Of a stretch of DNA of 64,000 bases, positions 37,649 to 45,968 are shown piece after piece. Position 1 is the stretch's first letter. The number at the start of each line of letters is the position of its first letter. The stretch is from positions 1 through 64,000 of the forward strand of contig JADIYD010000007.1 in the NCBI GenBank assembly GCA_016705475.1. The letters run 5' to 3'. The translations under genes and the position numbers were made by a program. Under the pieces are notes generated by a model, which did not search any database, was not told the DNA's origin, and saw only the letters and a list, made by a program, of their open reading frames with translations. This DNA comes from Betaproteobacteria bacterium. Lineage in GTDB: Bacteria > Pseudomonadota > Gammaproteobacteria > Burkholderiales > Rhodocyclaceae.

Positions 37649-40324
37649 TTAAACCGACATCGGGTTGGGTTTGTTCGGGTCAAGGTTGTACTTGACCAGA
37701 GCGGCGGCAACCACTTCGCGCTTGATTTCGCCGTTGTCGGCCAGCGCCTTGAGGGCAGCCAGCGTCACCCAGTGACGATCGACTTCGAAGAAATGACGCA
37801 GCTTCTCGCGGGTGTCCGAACGGCCGAAACCATCGGTGCCCAGCGTGACGTACGGTGCCTTGACGAAAGGACGGATCTGCTCGGAGAACAGCTTGATGTA
37901 GTCGGTGGCAGCAACGACCGGGCCCTTGGCGCCAGCCAGCTTCTGTTCGACGTGCGACAGCTTCGGCTCTTCGAGCGGGTGCAGCAGGTTCCAGCGCTGG
38001 GTATCGATACCGTTGCGGGCCAGTTCGTTCATGCTCGGGCAGCCCCAGAGGTCGGACTCGACACCCCAGTCGGCCTTGAGCAGGTCGGCAGCAGCGATGA
38101 CTTCACGGAAGATGGTGCCGGAGCCGAGCAGCTGAACGCGCGGGCCAGCCGATTCGCCACCCTTCTTGAAGGCGTACATGCCCTTGATGATGTCGGCTTC
38201 GGCGCCGACCGGCATTTCCGGATGCTCGTAGTTCTCGTTCATTACCGTCAGGTAATAGAACACGTCTTCCTGCTCGGCGAACATGCGGCGCATGCCGTCC
38301 TGCGTCACCACGGCGACTTCGTACTGGAAGGTCGGGTCGTAGGAAATACAGTTCGGGATCAGGTTGGAGAGGATCAGGCTATGGCCGTCTTCGTGCTGCA
38401 GGCCTTCGCCGTTCAGCGTGGTACGACCGGCGGTGCCGCCGATCAGGAAGCCACGGGCGCGCTGGTCGCCAGCTGCCCAACAGAGGTCAAGCACGCGCTG
38501 CATGCCGAACATCGAGTAGCAGATGTAGAACGGAATGGTCTGGACGTTATGCACCGAGTAGGCGGTGGCAGCAGCGATCCAGTCGCTCATCGCACCGGAT
38601 TCGTTGATGCCTTCCTGCAGAACCTGGCCGGTCTTCGATTCCTTGTAGAACATGAGCTGGTCATGGTCTTCCGGCACATAGTTCTGGCCTTCCTGGTTCC
38701 AGATACCAACCGAGCGGAACATGCCTTCCATGCCGAAGGTGCGGGACTCGTCCGGCACGATGGGCACGACGTTCTTGCCGACATTCTTGTCCTTCAACAT
38801 CATGTTCATGATGCGGACGATGGCCATGGTGGTCGACAGCTCGCGGCCTTCGCCGGATGCCTTGAGCAGCGAGGCAAAGGCGTCAAGCGACGGCACAGCC
38901 AGCGGCTCGGCCTTGCGGCGGCGCTGCGGCAGGAAGCCGCCGAGGTCCATGCGACGCTGCATCATGTACTTGTGTTCTGCCGAATCTTCGGCGAACTTCA
39001 GGTACGGCAGTGCTTCGAGCTGGTCGTCCGGCACTGGCAGGTTGAAGCGGTCACGGAAGCGGGCGATCTGCTCCTTGTCCATTTTCTTCTGCTGGTGCGA
39101 GGTGTTCATCGCTTCGCCGGCCTGGCCCATGCCGAAGCCCTTGATGGTCTTGGCCAGGATCAGGGTCGGGGCGCCCTTGGTCTTGATGGCGCGGTCGTAG
39201 GCGGCAAAAATCTTGAAGATGTCGTGGCCACCGCGGTTCAGTTGCCACACTTCGTCATCGGTCCAGTCGGCAACCAGTTCGCGCAGTTCCGGCGTGTTGA
39301 AGAAATGCTCGCGGACGTAGGCGCCGTTCTTGGCCTTGAAGGTCTGGTATTGGCCATCGACCAATTCCATCATGCGCTTCTTCAGGATGCCCTTCTTGTC
39401 GCGGTTGAACAGGGTGTCCCAATGGGTGCCCCAAACCAGCTTGATGACGTTCCAGCCGGCACCACGGAATTCGGACTCGAGTTCCTGGATGATCTTGCCG
39501 TTGCCGCGCACCGGACCGTCAAGGCGCTGCAGGTTGCAGTTGATGACAAAGACCAGGTTGTCGAGCTTTTCGCGACCGGCCATGCCGATGGCGCCGAGCG
39601 ATTCGACTTCGTCTGTCTCGCCGTCGCCGAGGAAGGCCCATACCTTGCGATCACCGGCCTTGGCCAGTCCGCGGGAGTCGAGGTACTTCATGAAGCGGGC
39701 CTGATAAATGGCCTGGATCGGGCCGAGGCCCATGGAAACGGTCGGGAACTGCCAGAAATCCGGCATCAGCCAGGGGTGCGGGTAGGAAGAAATACCCTTG
39801 CCATCGACTTCCTGACGGAAGTTGTCCATCTGCTCTTCGGTCAAGCGGCCGAGCATGAAGGCGCGGGAGTAGACGCCGGGTACGGAATGGCCCTGGAAGA
39901 AGATCAGGTCGCCACCGGACGGGTCATTGATGCTGCGCCAGAAATGCGAAAAGCCGACATCGTAGAGGGCGGCGGCTGAAGCGAAGGAGGCGATGTGGCC
40001 GCCAACGTTGGTTTCCTTGTTGGCACGCACGACCATGGCCATGGCGTTCCAGCGGATATAGCTGTGAATCTTGATTTCCATGTCCGCATTGCCCGGGTAC
40101 TTGGGCTGCTGGTCGGCAGGAATGGTGTTGATGTATTCGGTATTGGCCGAGTAAGGCAGATCGATCCCGTCTTCGCGGGCCTGGCCGATCAGCTTCTCGA
40201 TCAGGAAATGAGCGCGCTCGGGGCCTTCCTGAGTGATGACGCCATCAAGGGCATCGGTCCATTCTTTGGTTTCTTGCGGATCTAGATCAGCGGGGTCAGG
40301 CAAGTTTTGCGGTTGTTCGGCCAT
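37649..40324 (-). CDS. aceE: pyruvate dehydrogenase E1 component (homodimeric type)
   Basis: 891 residues, the usual length of AceE. It decarboxylates pyruvate with thiamine diphosphate and acetylates the E2 lipoyl group. Visible: NLPDPADLDPQETKEWTDAL at the N-terminus, the GHSVPGVYSRAF segment, the ThDP motif starting WAFLGDGETDEVES with Asn in VFVINCNLQRLDGPVRGN, and the C-terminal FGRSDTREKLRHFFEVDRHW. It is first in the aceE-aceF-lpd operon on the minus strand, with TCTCCTGG-type Shine-Dalgarno complement before the ATG. The 187 bases upstream are AT-rich and presumably hold the promoter. Confidence 0.98.
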   Translation of the reverse strand: MAEQPQNLPDPADLDPQETKEWTDALDGVITQEGPERAHFLIEKLIGQAREDGIDLPYSANTEYINTIPADQQPKYPGNADMEIKIHSYIRWNAMAMVVRANKETNVGGHIASFASAAALYDVGFSHFWRSINDPSGGDLIFFQGHSVPGVYSRAFMLGRLTEEQMDNFRQEVDGKGISSYPHPWLMPDFWQFPTVSMGLGPIQAIYQARFMKYLDSRGLAKAGDRKVWAFLGDGETDEVESLGAIGMAGREKLDNLVFVINCNLQRLDGPVRGNGKIIQELESEFRGAGWNVIKLVWGTHWDTLFNRDKKGILKKRMMELVDGQYQTFKAKNGAYVREHFFNTPELRELVADWTDDEVWQLNRGGHDIFKIFAAYDRAIKTKGAPTLILAKTIKGFGMGQAGEAMNTSHQQKKMDKEQIARFRDRFNLPVPDDQLEALPYLKFAEDSAEHKYMMQRRMDLGGFLPQRRRKAEPLAVPSLDAFASLLKASGEGRELSTTMAIVRIMNMMLKDKNVGKNVVPIVPDESRTFGMEGMFRSVGIWNQEGQNYVPEDHDQLMFYKESKTGQVLQEGINESGAMSDWIAAATAYSVHNVQTIPFYICYSMFGMQRVLDLCWAAGDQRARGFLIGGTAGRTTLNGEGLQHEDGHSLILSNLIPNCISYDPTFQYEVAVVTQDGMRRMFAEQEDVFYYLTVMNENYEHPEMPVGAEADIIKGMYAFKKGGESAGPRVQLLGSGTIFREVIAAADLLKADWGVESDLWGCPSMNELARNGIDTQRWNLLHPLEEPKLSHVEQKLAGAKGPVVAATDYIKLFSEQIRPFVKAPYVTLGTDGFGRSDTREKLRHFFEVDRHWVTLAALKALADNGEIKREVVAAALVKYNLDPNKPNPMSV

Positions 40325-40511
40325 GGTTTGTCTCCTGGATTGGACTTCGTTCTGTTTTGCCTGTTAAGCAAAACAACTTTAACTGCTTAAAGATTGATTA
40401 GCGAGTACGGACTTTCCCTGATTTCGTTTCGCATTGTAAAAACAAAATTCGCATCGTGCAATACGGGCAAACCCGTACCTCGGGTTTATTTGCAGATTTA
40501 CAACGAAAAAA

Positions 40512-40807
40512 TTAGAGGGTGGCCCAGCGGGCCAGCGTGCCGCCGAAGAAGGCGGTAGCGATCAGCGCCAGTGGAGATATCGCGATGAAAACGCTCAGGA
40601 CGCGCGCGATGAAGGGATGGACGACATGCGATTCGATGAAGCAGCGCGCGACCAGTGCGCCTTTGAGCCAGATGATGGCGGCAACCAGCAGCGGCAGCCA
40701 GCGAACCTCACGGAACCATTCGCTGAGGCCGAGGCTGACCAGCGTGAGCGCGACCAGAATGAGCCATGCTGCGGTCAACCGGAAAAATGGTCGTTTTTGG
40801 AAACCAT
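40512..40807 (-). pseudogene. norF: NorF-like small membrane protein, frameshifted in an A/T run
   Basis: Two to three membrane helices: AAWLILVALTLVSLGLSEWF, then LPLLVAAIIWLKGALVARCF and VLSVFIAISPLALIATAFFG. This fits the cytochrome oxidase subunit IV-like NorF encoded after NorE. A natural ATG at 40807, four bases after the norE stop, starts MVSKNDHF but stops after ten codons. One more T in the five-T run (plus 40783-40787) joins it to FRLTAAWLIL. The run is the A-run of a dispersed-repeat copy, where other copies have six A. Alternatively translation may start at the TTG inside the repeat. Either way the gene's 5' end overlaps the repeat. Confidence 0.6.
40768..40800 (+). repeat. dispersed CGGTCRACCG/A-run repeat at the norF 5' end
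   Basis: GCTGCGGTCAACCGGAAAAA, then TGGTCGTTTTTGG. The core matches the family. The A-run is five here against six in the best copies, and the difference coincides with the norF frameshift. Confidence 0.75.
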
Positions 40808-40810
40808 CGT

Positions 40811-41413
40811 TCAGGCGAGCACGTAAAGCATGGGAAAGATGACCAGCCAGATGATGTCGGTGGCGTGCCAATAAGATGCAAGGGCTTCGAGTCCGGCGTA
40901 GTCCGTCGACGAATAGCCGTGGACGATCAGGCGTGCCAGTACCCAGAGTATGCCGAGGATGCCCCAGGTAGCGTGGACCAGATGGGTGAAGGTCAGGTAG
41001 TAGTAGACGGTGAAGAAAATGCCTGACTCGCCATTGATGCCGCGCGCCAGGTTCCAGTCAATTTCGAGCGCCTTGGTGACAGGGTAACCGATGGCGACGA
41101 TCAGGCCGGCGACCAGCCAGATGATGGCTGAGCGGTGCTTGTCCTGGCGAATGGCGTTGACCGAGCAGGCGATGAAATAGCTGCTGGTGATCATGAGTAG
41201 CGTGATTACCGTGCCGGCGATGACCGAAAGGCGTTGCGCCCCGTCGTGGAAAGCCTGCGGGAAATGCGCCCGGGCGATGAAGTAGACCGCGAAAAGCACC
41301 GTGAACTCGACAAACTCGCAGGTAATGCCCGCCCAGATGCCCTTGTTGCCGGGAATCCGGTTTTGGCTATCGCTGGCGTTGGGTGTTTCGGCGAGGAGTG
41401 TGGTGGCGGTCAT
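40811..41413 (-). CDS. norE: NorE-like cytochrome c oxidase subunit III family protein
   Basis: 200 residues with about five hydrophobic segments: GIWAGITCEFVEFTVLFAVY, LSVIAGTVITLLMITSSYFI, SAIIWLVAGLIVAIGYPVTK, FFTVYYYLTFTHLVHATWGI and LASYWHATDIIWLVIFPMLY. The final SYWHATDIIWLVIFP is the family's conserved end. NorE proteins accompany nitric oxide reductase and probably help its assembly or function; the catalytic norBC genes are not in the window. It is translationally coupled to norF and divergent from folD. Confidence 0.85.
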   Translation of the reverse strand: MTATTLLAETPNASDSQNRIPGNKGIWAGITCEFVEFTVLFAVYFIARAHFPQAFHDGAQRLSVIAGTVITLLMITSSYFIACSVNAIRQDKHRSAIIWLVAGLIVAIGYPVTKALEIDWNLARGINGESGIFFTVYYYLTFTHLVHATWGILGILWVLARLIVHGYSSTDYAGLEALASYWHATDIIWLVIFPMLYVLA

Positions 41414-41618
41414 GGTCGGGGAGGTGGGAGGAGTCCATTGTTCCCGGGGCGGGCGGAGTTGGCCTTGATGTTCATCAACGGCCAGCAGGTCCGGGCCACG
41501 CCATCCTCTTCCTCAAACCGCGGCAAAGCGTCGGCCGGGCAGGCGTAATCTGGTAAAATACCCGCCAATTCAAAGGAAAGGCCGCCGCCTTTCCCGTTTC
41601 TTTTTGTTGGATGCAACG

Positions 41619-42473
41619 ATGACAGCACAAATTATCGATGGCAAGGCATTGGCCGAAGAACTTCGCCAGGGCTTCAAGGCGCGCGTCGAGGCGCTCACGG
41701 CCAAGGGGCACAAGCCGGGCCTGGTGGTCATTCTCGTCGGGGCCGACCCGGCTTCCGAGGTCTATGTCCGCAACAAGGTCAATGGCTGCCTGGCCATCGG
41801 CATGCATTCCGAGAAGATCACTTACGACGCCACGGTCGATCAGGGCACGGTGCTCGACAAGATCGCCGAACTGAACGCCAATCCGAACATCCACGGCATC
41901 CTCGTTCAACTCCCGCTGCCCAAGCATTTCGACGAAGAGAAGGTTCTCGAAGCCATTTCTGCCGAGAAGGACGTCGACGGCTTTCACGCCGAGAACGTCG
42001 GCGCGCTGGCCCAGGGCAATCCGCGCTTCATCCCTTGCACGCCCTATGGCGTCATGAAGATGTTCGAGAAGGGCAACGTCGATCTGACCGGCAAGGAAGC
42101 GGTCGTCATCGGCCGTTCCAACATCGTCGGCAAGCCGATGGCCCTGCTGCTCATCAACGCCGGGGCGACGGTCACCGTTTGCAATTCGCGCACAAAAGAC
42201 CTGCTCGGCCACACCCGCCGCGCGGACATTCTGGTGGCTGCCGTCGGCAAGCCGAAATTCGTGACCGCCGACATGGTCAAGCCCGGCGCCGTCGTCATCG
42301 ACGTCGGCATCAACCGTCTGCCGGACGGCAAGCTGTGCGGTGACGTCGATTACGCCGGCTGCCTTGAAGTCGCCGGCCAGATTACGCCGGTGCCCGGTGG
42401 CGTCGGACCGATGACCATCACCATGTTGCTCGCCAATACCATCGAAGCTGCTGAACGAAAGGCCGGACTATGA
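41619..42473 (+). CDS. folD: methylenetetrahydrofolate dehydrogenase/cyclohydrolase
   Basis: 284 residues from ATG 41619. FolD interconverts 5,10-methylene-THF, methenyl-THF and 10-formyl-THF, and so supplies the formyl donor for purine synthesis. Motifs: PGLVVILVGADPASEVYVRN with the following KVNGCLAIGM (catalytic Lys region), GILVQLPLPKH, the NADP site VVIGRSNIVGKPMALLL and the C-terminal PVPGGVGPMTITMLLANT. TAAAAT at 41553-41558 is a likely -10. Its stop overlaps the purE start (ATGA), so it heads the folD-purE-ORF6N-purK-tsaC unit. Confidence 0.97.
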   Translation: MTAQIIDGKALAEELRQGFKARVEALTAKGHKPGLVVILVGADPASEVYVRNKVNGCLAIGMHSEKITYDATVDQGTVLDKIAELNANPNIHGILVQLPLPKHFDEEKVLEAISAEKDVDGFHAENVGALAQGNPRFIPCTPYGVMKMFEKGNVDLTGKEAVVIGRSNIVGKPMALLLINAGATVTVCNSRTKDLLGHTRRADILVAAVGKPKFVTADMVKPGAVVIDVGINRLPDGKLCGDVDYAGCLEVAGQITPVPGGVGPMTITMLLANTIEAAERKAGL

Positions 42474-42970
42474 ACGCTGCTCACCAACCCGTCGTCGGTG
42501 TCGTCATGGGCTCCGACTCCGACTGGCCGACCATGCAGGCTGCTGCCAAAATTCTCAAGGAATTCGGCGTGCCCTTCGAGGCCCGTGTCGTGTCGGCCCA
42601 CCGCACGCCCGACCTGTTGTTCGACTACGCCGCCATGGCCGGCGAACGTGGCCTCAAGGCGATCATCGCTGGCGCCGGTGGCGCTGCCCACCTGCCGGGC
42701 ATGCTGGCCGCCAAGACCACGGTGCCGGTGCTCGGTGTACCGGTGCAGTCCAAGGCCCTGTCCGGCGTCGATTCGCTGCACTCCATCGTCCAGATGCCGA
42801 AGGGCATCCCGGTTGCCACCTTCGCCATCGGCGAGGCCGGCGCGGCCAATGCGGCCCTTTTTGCCATTGCCATGCTGGCCAACGAGAACCCGGCGCTGAA
42901 CGAAAAACTGCAGGCTTTCCGCCAGGCCCAGACCGAAAAGGTTCTCGGGATGACGCTGCCCGAAGTGTGA
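42470..42970 (+). CDS. purE: N5-carboxyaminoimidazole ribonucleotide mutase
   Basis: 166 residues. PurE moves the carboxylate of N5-CAIR (made by PurK) to give CAIR in purine synthesis. The family motif VVGVVMGSDSDWPTMQAAA is at the N-terminus. It is followed by VVSAHRTPD, the catalytic loop GAGGAAHLPGMLAA and the MPKGIPVATFAIG segment. The ATG overlaps the folD stop. purK is normally next, but here a KilA/ORF6N-type gene sits in between. Confidence 0.97.
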   Translation: MNAAHQPVVGVVMGSDSDWPTMQAAAKILKEFGVPFEARVVSAHRTPDLLFDYAAMAGERGLKAIIAGAGGAAHLPGMLAAKTTVPVLGVPVQSKALSGVDSLHSIVQMPKGIPVATFAIGEAGAANAALFAIAMLANENPALNEKLQAFRQAQTEKVLGMTLPEV

Positions 42971-42974
42971 GTCA

Positions 42975-43697
42975 GTGAGCGAAGGTTCGGTTCGTTTCGA
43001 TAGCGACGCTCTGCAGCAGCGCATTCTGGCGCTGCGTGGCGAGCGCGTGATGGTCGACAGCGACCTGGCGGAGCTATACGGTGTTGAAGCGAGAGTGCTT
43101 AATCAGGCAGTGAAGCGCAATGCCGAGCGCTTCCCGGTTGATTTTTCCTTTGTGCTGACCAAGGAAGAAAAGCAGGAGGTCATCACAAAATGTGACCACC
43201 TCCAGAGACTCAAATTTTCCCCGCACCTGCCGCGTGTTTTTACCGAACACGGTGCAATTATGGTGGCGAGTGTGCTGAACAGCCCGCGGGCCGTCGAAAT
43301 GAGTGTCTTCGTCGTGCGCGCCTTCGTCCGTCTGCGCCAGGTACTGGTCGAGCATCCGGATCTGGCTGAACGCCTCGATGAACTGGAAGCGCGCGTCGCT
43401 CGCCACGACAATACCTTATCCACTTTGGTGGCGACCATCCGGCAGATGGCCACGGCGCCAACAGCCCCCTCGCGTCAGATCGGCTTCGTTGTCGATCCTC
43501 TGGAGAAAAAGAATGATCCTGCCGCCAGCAATTCTCGGCATGCTCGGTGGCGGTCAGCTCGGCCGCTTCTTCGTTTCTGCCGCCCACGAACTCGGCTATC
43601 AGGTCTGGGTGCTCGACCCGGACCGGAATTCGCCGGCCGCTCAGCTTGCCGAGCGCCACTTCTGCGTCGATTACAACGACTACGCGGCCCTCGATGA
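42975..43697 (+). CDS. ORF6N-domain protein between purE and purK
   Basis: The GTG start is 4 bases after the purE stop. Residues 10-100 form the ORF6N domain of phage antirepressor-type proteins: ILALRGERVMVDSDLAELYG, then LNQAVKRNAERFPVDFSFVL and FTEHGAIMVASVLNSPRAVE. A coiled-coil-like stretch (ERLDELEARVARHDNTLSTL) follows. As written, the frame runs 185 bases into purK with no sensible sequence after about residue 177. One extra A in the A5 run at 43506-43510 would end it as LEKKE with TGA overlapping the purK ATG, matching the other ATGA junctions. The true end is therefore probably about 43517. Its role in a purine operon is unknown; DNA binding is inferred from the domain. Confidence 0.8.
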   Translation: MSEGSVRFDSDALQQRILALRGERVMVDSDLAELYGVEARVLNQAVKRNAERFPVDFSFVLTKEEKQEVITKCDHLQRLKFSPHLPRVFTEHGAIMVASVLNSPRAVEMSVFVVRAFVRLRQVLVEHPDLAERLDELEARVARHDNTLSTLVATIRQMATAPTAPSRQIGFVVDPLEKKNDPAASNSRHARWRSARPLLRFCRPRTRLSGLGARPGPEFAGRSACRAPLLRRLQRLRGPR

Positions 43698-44667
43698 ATT
43701 CGCCGCCGGCTGCGCGGCCATCACCACCGAGTTCGAAAACGTGCCGGCCGATACGCTGGACTACCTCGCCAAATTCGTGCCGGTGCGCCCGTCCGCGACT
43801 GCCGTCGGCACCTGCCAGAACCGTATCGTCGAAAAGAGCTTCCTGCGCGACAACGGCCTGCCGCATGGTCCGTTTGCCGCCATCCGCTGCGAAGACGACA
43901 TTCGCAATGCCGACACATCGCTCTTCCCGGCCATCCTGAAAGTCGCCCGCTTCGGCTACGACGGCAAGGGGCAGGCTACGGTGCATAACGTTGACGAGGC
44001 ATTGATCGCGTTCGGCCACTTCAAGGGCGAGCATTGCGTCCTGGAGCAGCGACTGACGCTCGATTACGAAGTCTCCGTTGTCCTCGCCCGCGATCAGGAA
44101 GGCCGGGTTGCCTGTTTCCCGACCGGCGAGAACCAGCACACCCGCGGCATTCTTGACGTCTCCATCGTGCCGGCCCGGACCACGGGCTGCGTGCGCAGTG
44201 ATGCCGAGGATGTCGCCGCGCGCATCGCCGAAAAACTCGGCTACATCGGCACGATGGGTGTCGAATTCTTCATCAGTCGCGGTCAGCTCATCGTCAACGA
44301 AATGGCGCCGCGGCCGCACAACAGCGGCCACTACACCATCGACGCCTGCGTAACCGATCAGTTCGAGCAGCAGGTTCGCGCCCTGTGCGGGTTACCGCTG
44401 GGCGAGCCGCGTGCCCACTCGGCCTCGGTCATGGTCAATCTGCTGGGCGATCTCTGGTACGAAAATGGCAACCCCAGTGATACTTACCGCGAACCCGATT
44501 GGGCCGTGCTTCATGCCATCCCCAACCTCAAGCTGCACCTTTACGGCAAGCACCACGCCCGTCCGGGCCGCAAGATGGGGCACTTCACGGTGATCGGCGA
44601 CAACGCCGAAGCCGTGCAAAATGTGGCGCTGGCCGCGCGCGCCGCCATCGGCATCAAGGGCGAATGA
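43513..44667 (+). CDS. purK: N5-carboxyaminoimidazole ribonucleotide synthase
   Basis: 384 residues from ATG 43513 (MILPPAILGMLGGGQLGRFF). PurK is an ATP-grasp enzyme that carboxylates AIR with bicarbonate. Seen: the N-terminal nucleotide fold, ITTEFENVPADTLDYL, the ATP-grasp region FPAILKVARFGYDGKGQATV, EQRLTLDYEVSVVLAR, and the metal site ELIVNEMAPRPHNSGHYTID-type motif (VNEMAPRPHNSGHYTIDAC). The stop overlaps the tsaC start (ATGA). It acts just before PurE in the pathway. Confidence 0.96.
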   Translation: MILPPAILGMLGGGQLGRFFVSAAHELGYQVWVLDPDRNSPAAQLAERHFCVDYNDYAALDEFAAGCAAITTEFENVPADTLDYLAKFVPVRPSATAVGTCQNRIVEKSFLRDNGLPHGPFAAIRCEDDIRNADTSLFPAILKVARFGYDGKGQATVHNVDEALIAFGHFKGEHCVLEQRLTLDYEVSVVLARDQEGRVACFPTGENQHTRGILDVSIVPARTTGCVRSDAEDVAARIAEKLGYIGTMGVEFFISRGQLIVNEMAPRPHNSGHYTIDACVTDQFEQQVRALCGLPLGEPRAHSASVMVNLLGDLWYENGNPSDTYREPDWAVLHAIPNLKLHLYGKHHARPGRKMGHFTVIGDNAEAVQNVALAARAAIGIKGE

Positions 44668-45659
44668 GCACCACGGAAGCCGATTTCGCCCGCGCCGTCG
44701 AGCTGATCCGCGCAGGCGAGCTGGTCGCCTTCCCGACCGAGACGGTCTACGGTCTGGGGGCGGATGCCGCCAACCCGGTCGCCGTCGCCAAGATTTTTGC
44801 CGCCAAGGGCCGGCCGGCCGACCATCCGCTCATCGTCCATATCGCCGGCCATGACGCCGTCGACCACTGGGCCGAGCAGGTTCCCGCCGTGGCGTGGGAA
44901 CTCATGGAAACCTTCTGGCCCGGCCCGCTGACCCTGATTCTCAAAAAGCAGGCCTGGGTGCCGGATGCCGTCACTGGCGGCCAGGATACCGTCGGCCTGC
45001 GCGTGCCCGGCCACCCGGTCGCGCTCGGTTTGTTGCGCGCCTTCGCCGCCGTTGCCGGAGAGCATGCCGGTATCGCCGCTCCCTCGGCCAACCGCTTCGG
45101 CCGTATCAGCCCGACCACGGCCGAGCATGTTCGCGAGGAACTCGGTGAGCGCGTGCCGCTCATTCTCGATGGTGGGCCGTGCAAGGTCGGCATCGAATCG
45201 ACCATCGTCGACTGCTCGCGCGGCGAGCCTGTCGTTCTGCGCCCCGGTCACATCGCGCCGGCGCATCTCGAAGCCGTCATCGGTCGTCGTCCTCGCATCG
45301 AAACCGCCGATGGCGCGCCGCGCGTTTCCGGCTCGCTGGCCGCACACTACGCGCCGCAAACGCCAATGCGTCTGGTCGCGTCCGAACGCCTGCTCGACTT
45401 CATCAACGCCCAGCGCCACAAGGGCGACCGTTGCGGCGTCATCAGCACCGGCCAGCCGCCACACGCCGGCATGCCCCACGTCTGGCGCATGCTGCCGGCC
45501 GACCCGGTCGGCTACGCCCATGACCTCTACGCCGCCCTGCGCGACATGGACCACGCCGGCGTCGACCTGATCGCCGTCGAGTCTTTGCCCGACGACCCAG
45601 CCTGGGCCGCCGTCGCCGACCGCCTGCGCCGCGCCGTTGCCGGTGCCGGACAGGGGTAA
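44664..45659 (+). CDS. tsaC: threonylcarbamoyl-AMP synthase (Sua5/YrdC type)
   Basis: 331 residues, the longer Sua5 form: a YrdC domain (1-200) and a C-terminal Sua5 domain. It makes threonylcarbamoyl-AMP from threonine, bicarbonate and ATP for the t6A37 modification of ANN-decoding tRNAs. Motifs: GELVAFPTETVYGLGADA, KIFAAKGRPADHPLIVHI, WPGPLTLIL, GIAAPSANRFGRISPTTAEH and the C-terminal VSGSLAAHYAPQTPM linker. ATG 44664 overlaps the purK stop. Only 7 bases separate its stop from a dispersed repeat. Confidence 0.94.
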   Translation: MSTTEADFARAVELIRAGELVAFPTETVYGLGADAANPVAVAKIFAAKGRPADHPLIVHIAGHDAVDHWAEQVPAVAWELMETFWPGPLTLILKKQAWVPDAVTGGQDTVGLRVPGHPVALGLLRAFAAVAGEHAGIAAPSANRFGRISPTTAEHVREELGERVPLILDGGPCKVGIESTIVDCSRGEPVVLRPGHIAPAHLEAVIGRRPRIETADGAPRVSGSLAAHYAPQTPMRLVASERLLDFINAQRHKGDRCGVISTGQPPHAGMPHVWRMLPADPVGYAHDLYAALRDMDHAGVDLIAVESLPDDPAWAAVADRLRRAVAGAGQG

Positions 45660-45666
45660 ATTCCGA

Positions 45667-45705
45667 CTTCCACGGTCAACCGGAAAAAACGGCCAAAATT
45701 GAAAA
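45667..45705 (+). repeat. dispersed CGGTCRACCG/A-run repeat after tsaC
   Basis: A 39-base copy, CACGGTCAACCGGAAAAAAC then GGCCAAAATTGAAAA, identical to the one at 33163-33201. It lies between the tsaC stop and tRNA-Ala, in the same orientation as the operon. No separate terminator for the operon is visible. Confidence 0.9.
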
Positions 45706-45768
45706 TGTCTGCGCGCCGAAAAGCCGCTTTGATATGCAAATCGGAGTGCGCTAGAATCGGTCCCCGTT

Positions 45769-45844
45769 GGGGGGGTAGCTCAGTTGGGAGAGCGCCTGGT
45801 TCGCAATCAGGAGGTCGTGAGTTCGATCCTCATCCTCTCCACCA
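45769..45844 (+). tRNA. tRNA-Ala (CGC)
   Basis: A 76-base cloverleaf: acceptor GGGGGGG pairs with CCTCTCC (two G-T pairs), D arm GCTC/GAGC, anticodon stem CCTGG/TCAGG (one G-T) with loop TTCGCAA (anticodon CGC), T arm GTGAG/CTCAT and encoded CCA. The number of G in the first seven bases may be subject to homopolymer error. A type III restriction-modification unit begins 124 bases downstream. Confidence 0.9.
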
Positions 45845-45856
45845 TCGAATTACCTG

Positions 45857-45883
45857 AAAAAGCCCGACAGTTCGGGCTTTTTT
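45857..45883 (+). terminator. terminator after tRNA-Ala
   Basis: AGCCCGA and TCGGGCT around a 4-base loop, with A and T runs on the two sides. Confidence 0.9.
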
Positions 45884-45968
45884 GCTATCTGACCGAACAA
45901 TAAACAAGTGTTCCGGACATCCGCCAGACTCTGTTGATGGCGACGACAATGCAACATTGGGAATTTGA

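Noticed and set aside
37772..39979. A 735-codon open frame antisense to aceE
   Set aside because: It mirrors aceE codon by codon in high-GC DNA and has no family features; aceE is certain. Same for the long antisense frames over actP (13512-15593), the RND permease (56133-58148) and groEL.
41150..41175. GCGTTGACCGAGCA as a dispersed-repeat copy in norE
   Set aside because: Only seven core bases agree and there is no A-run; the residues are normal for the family.
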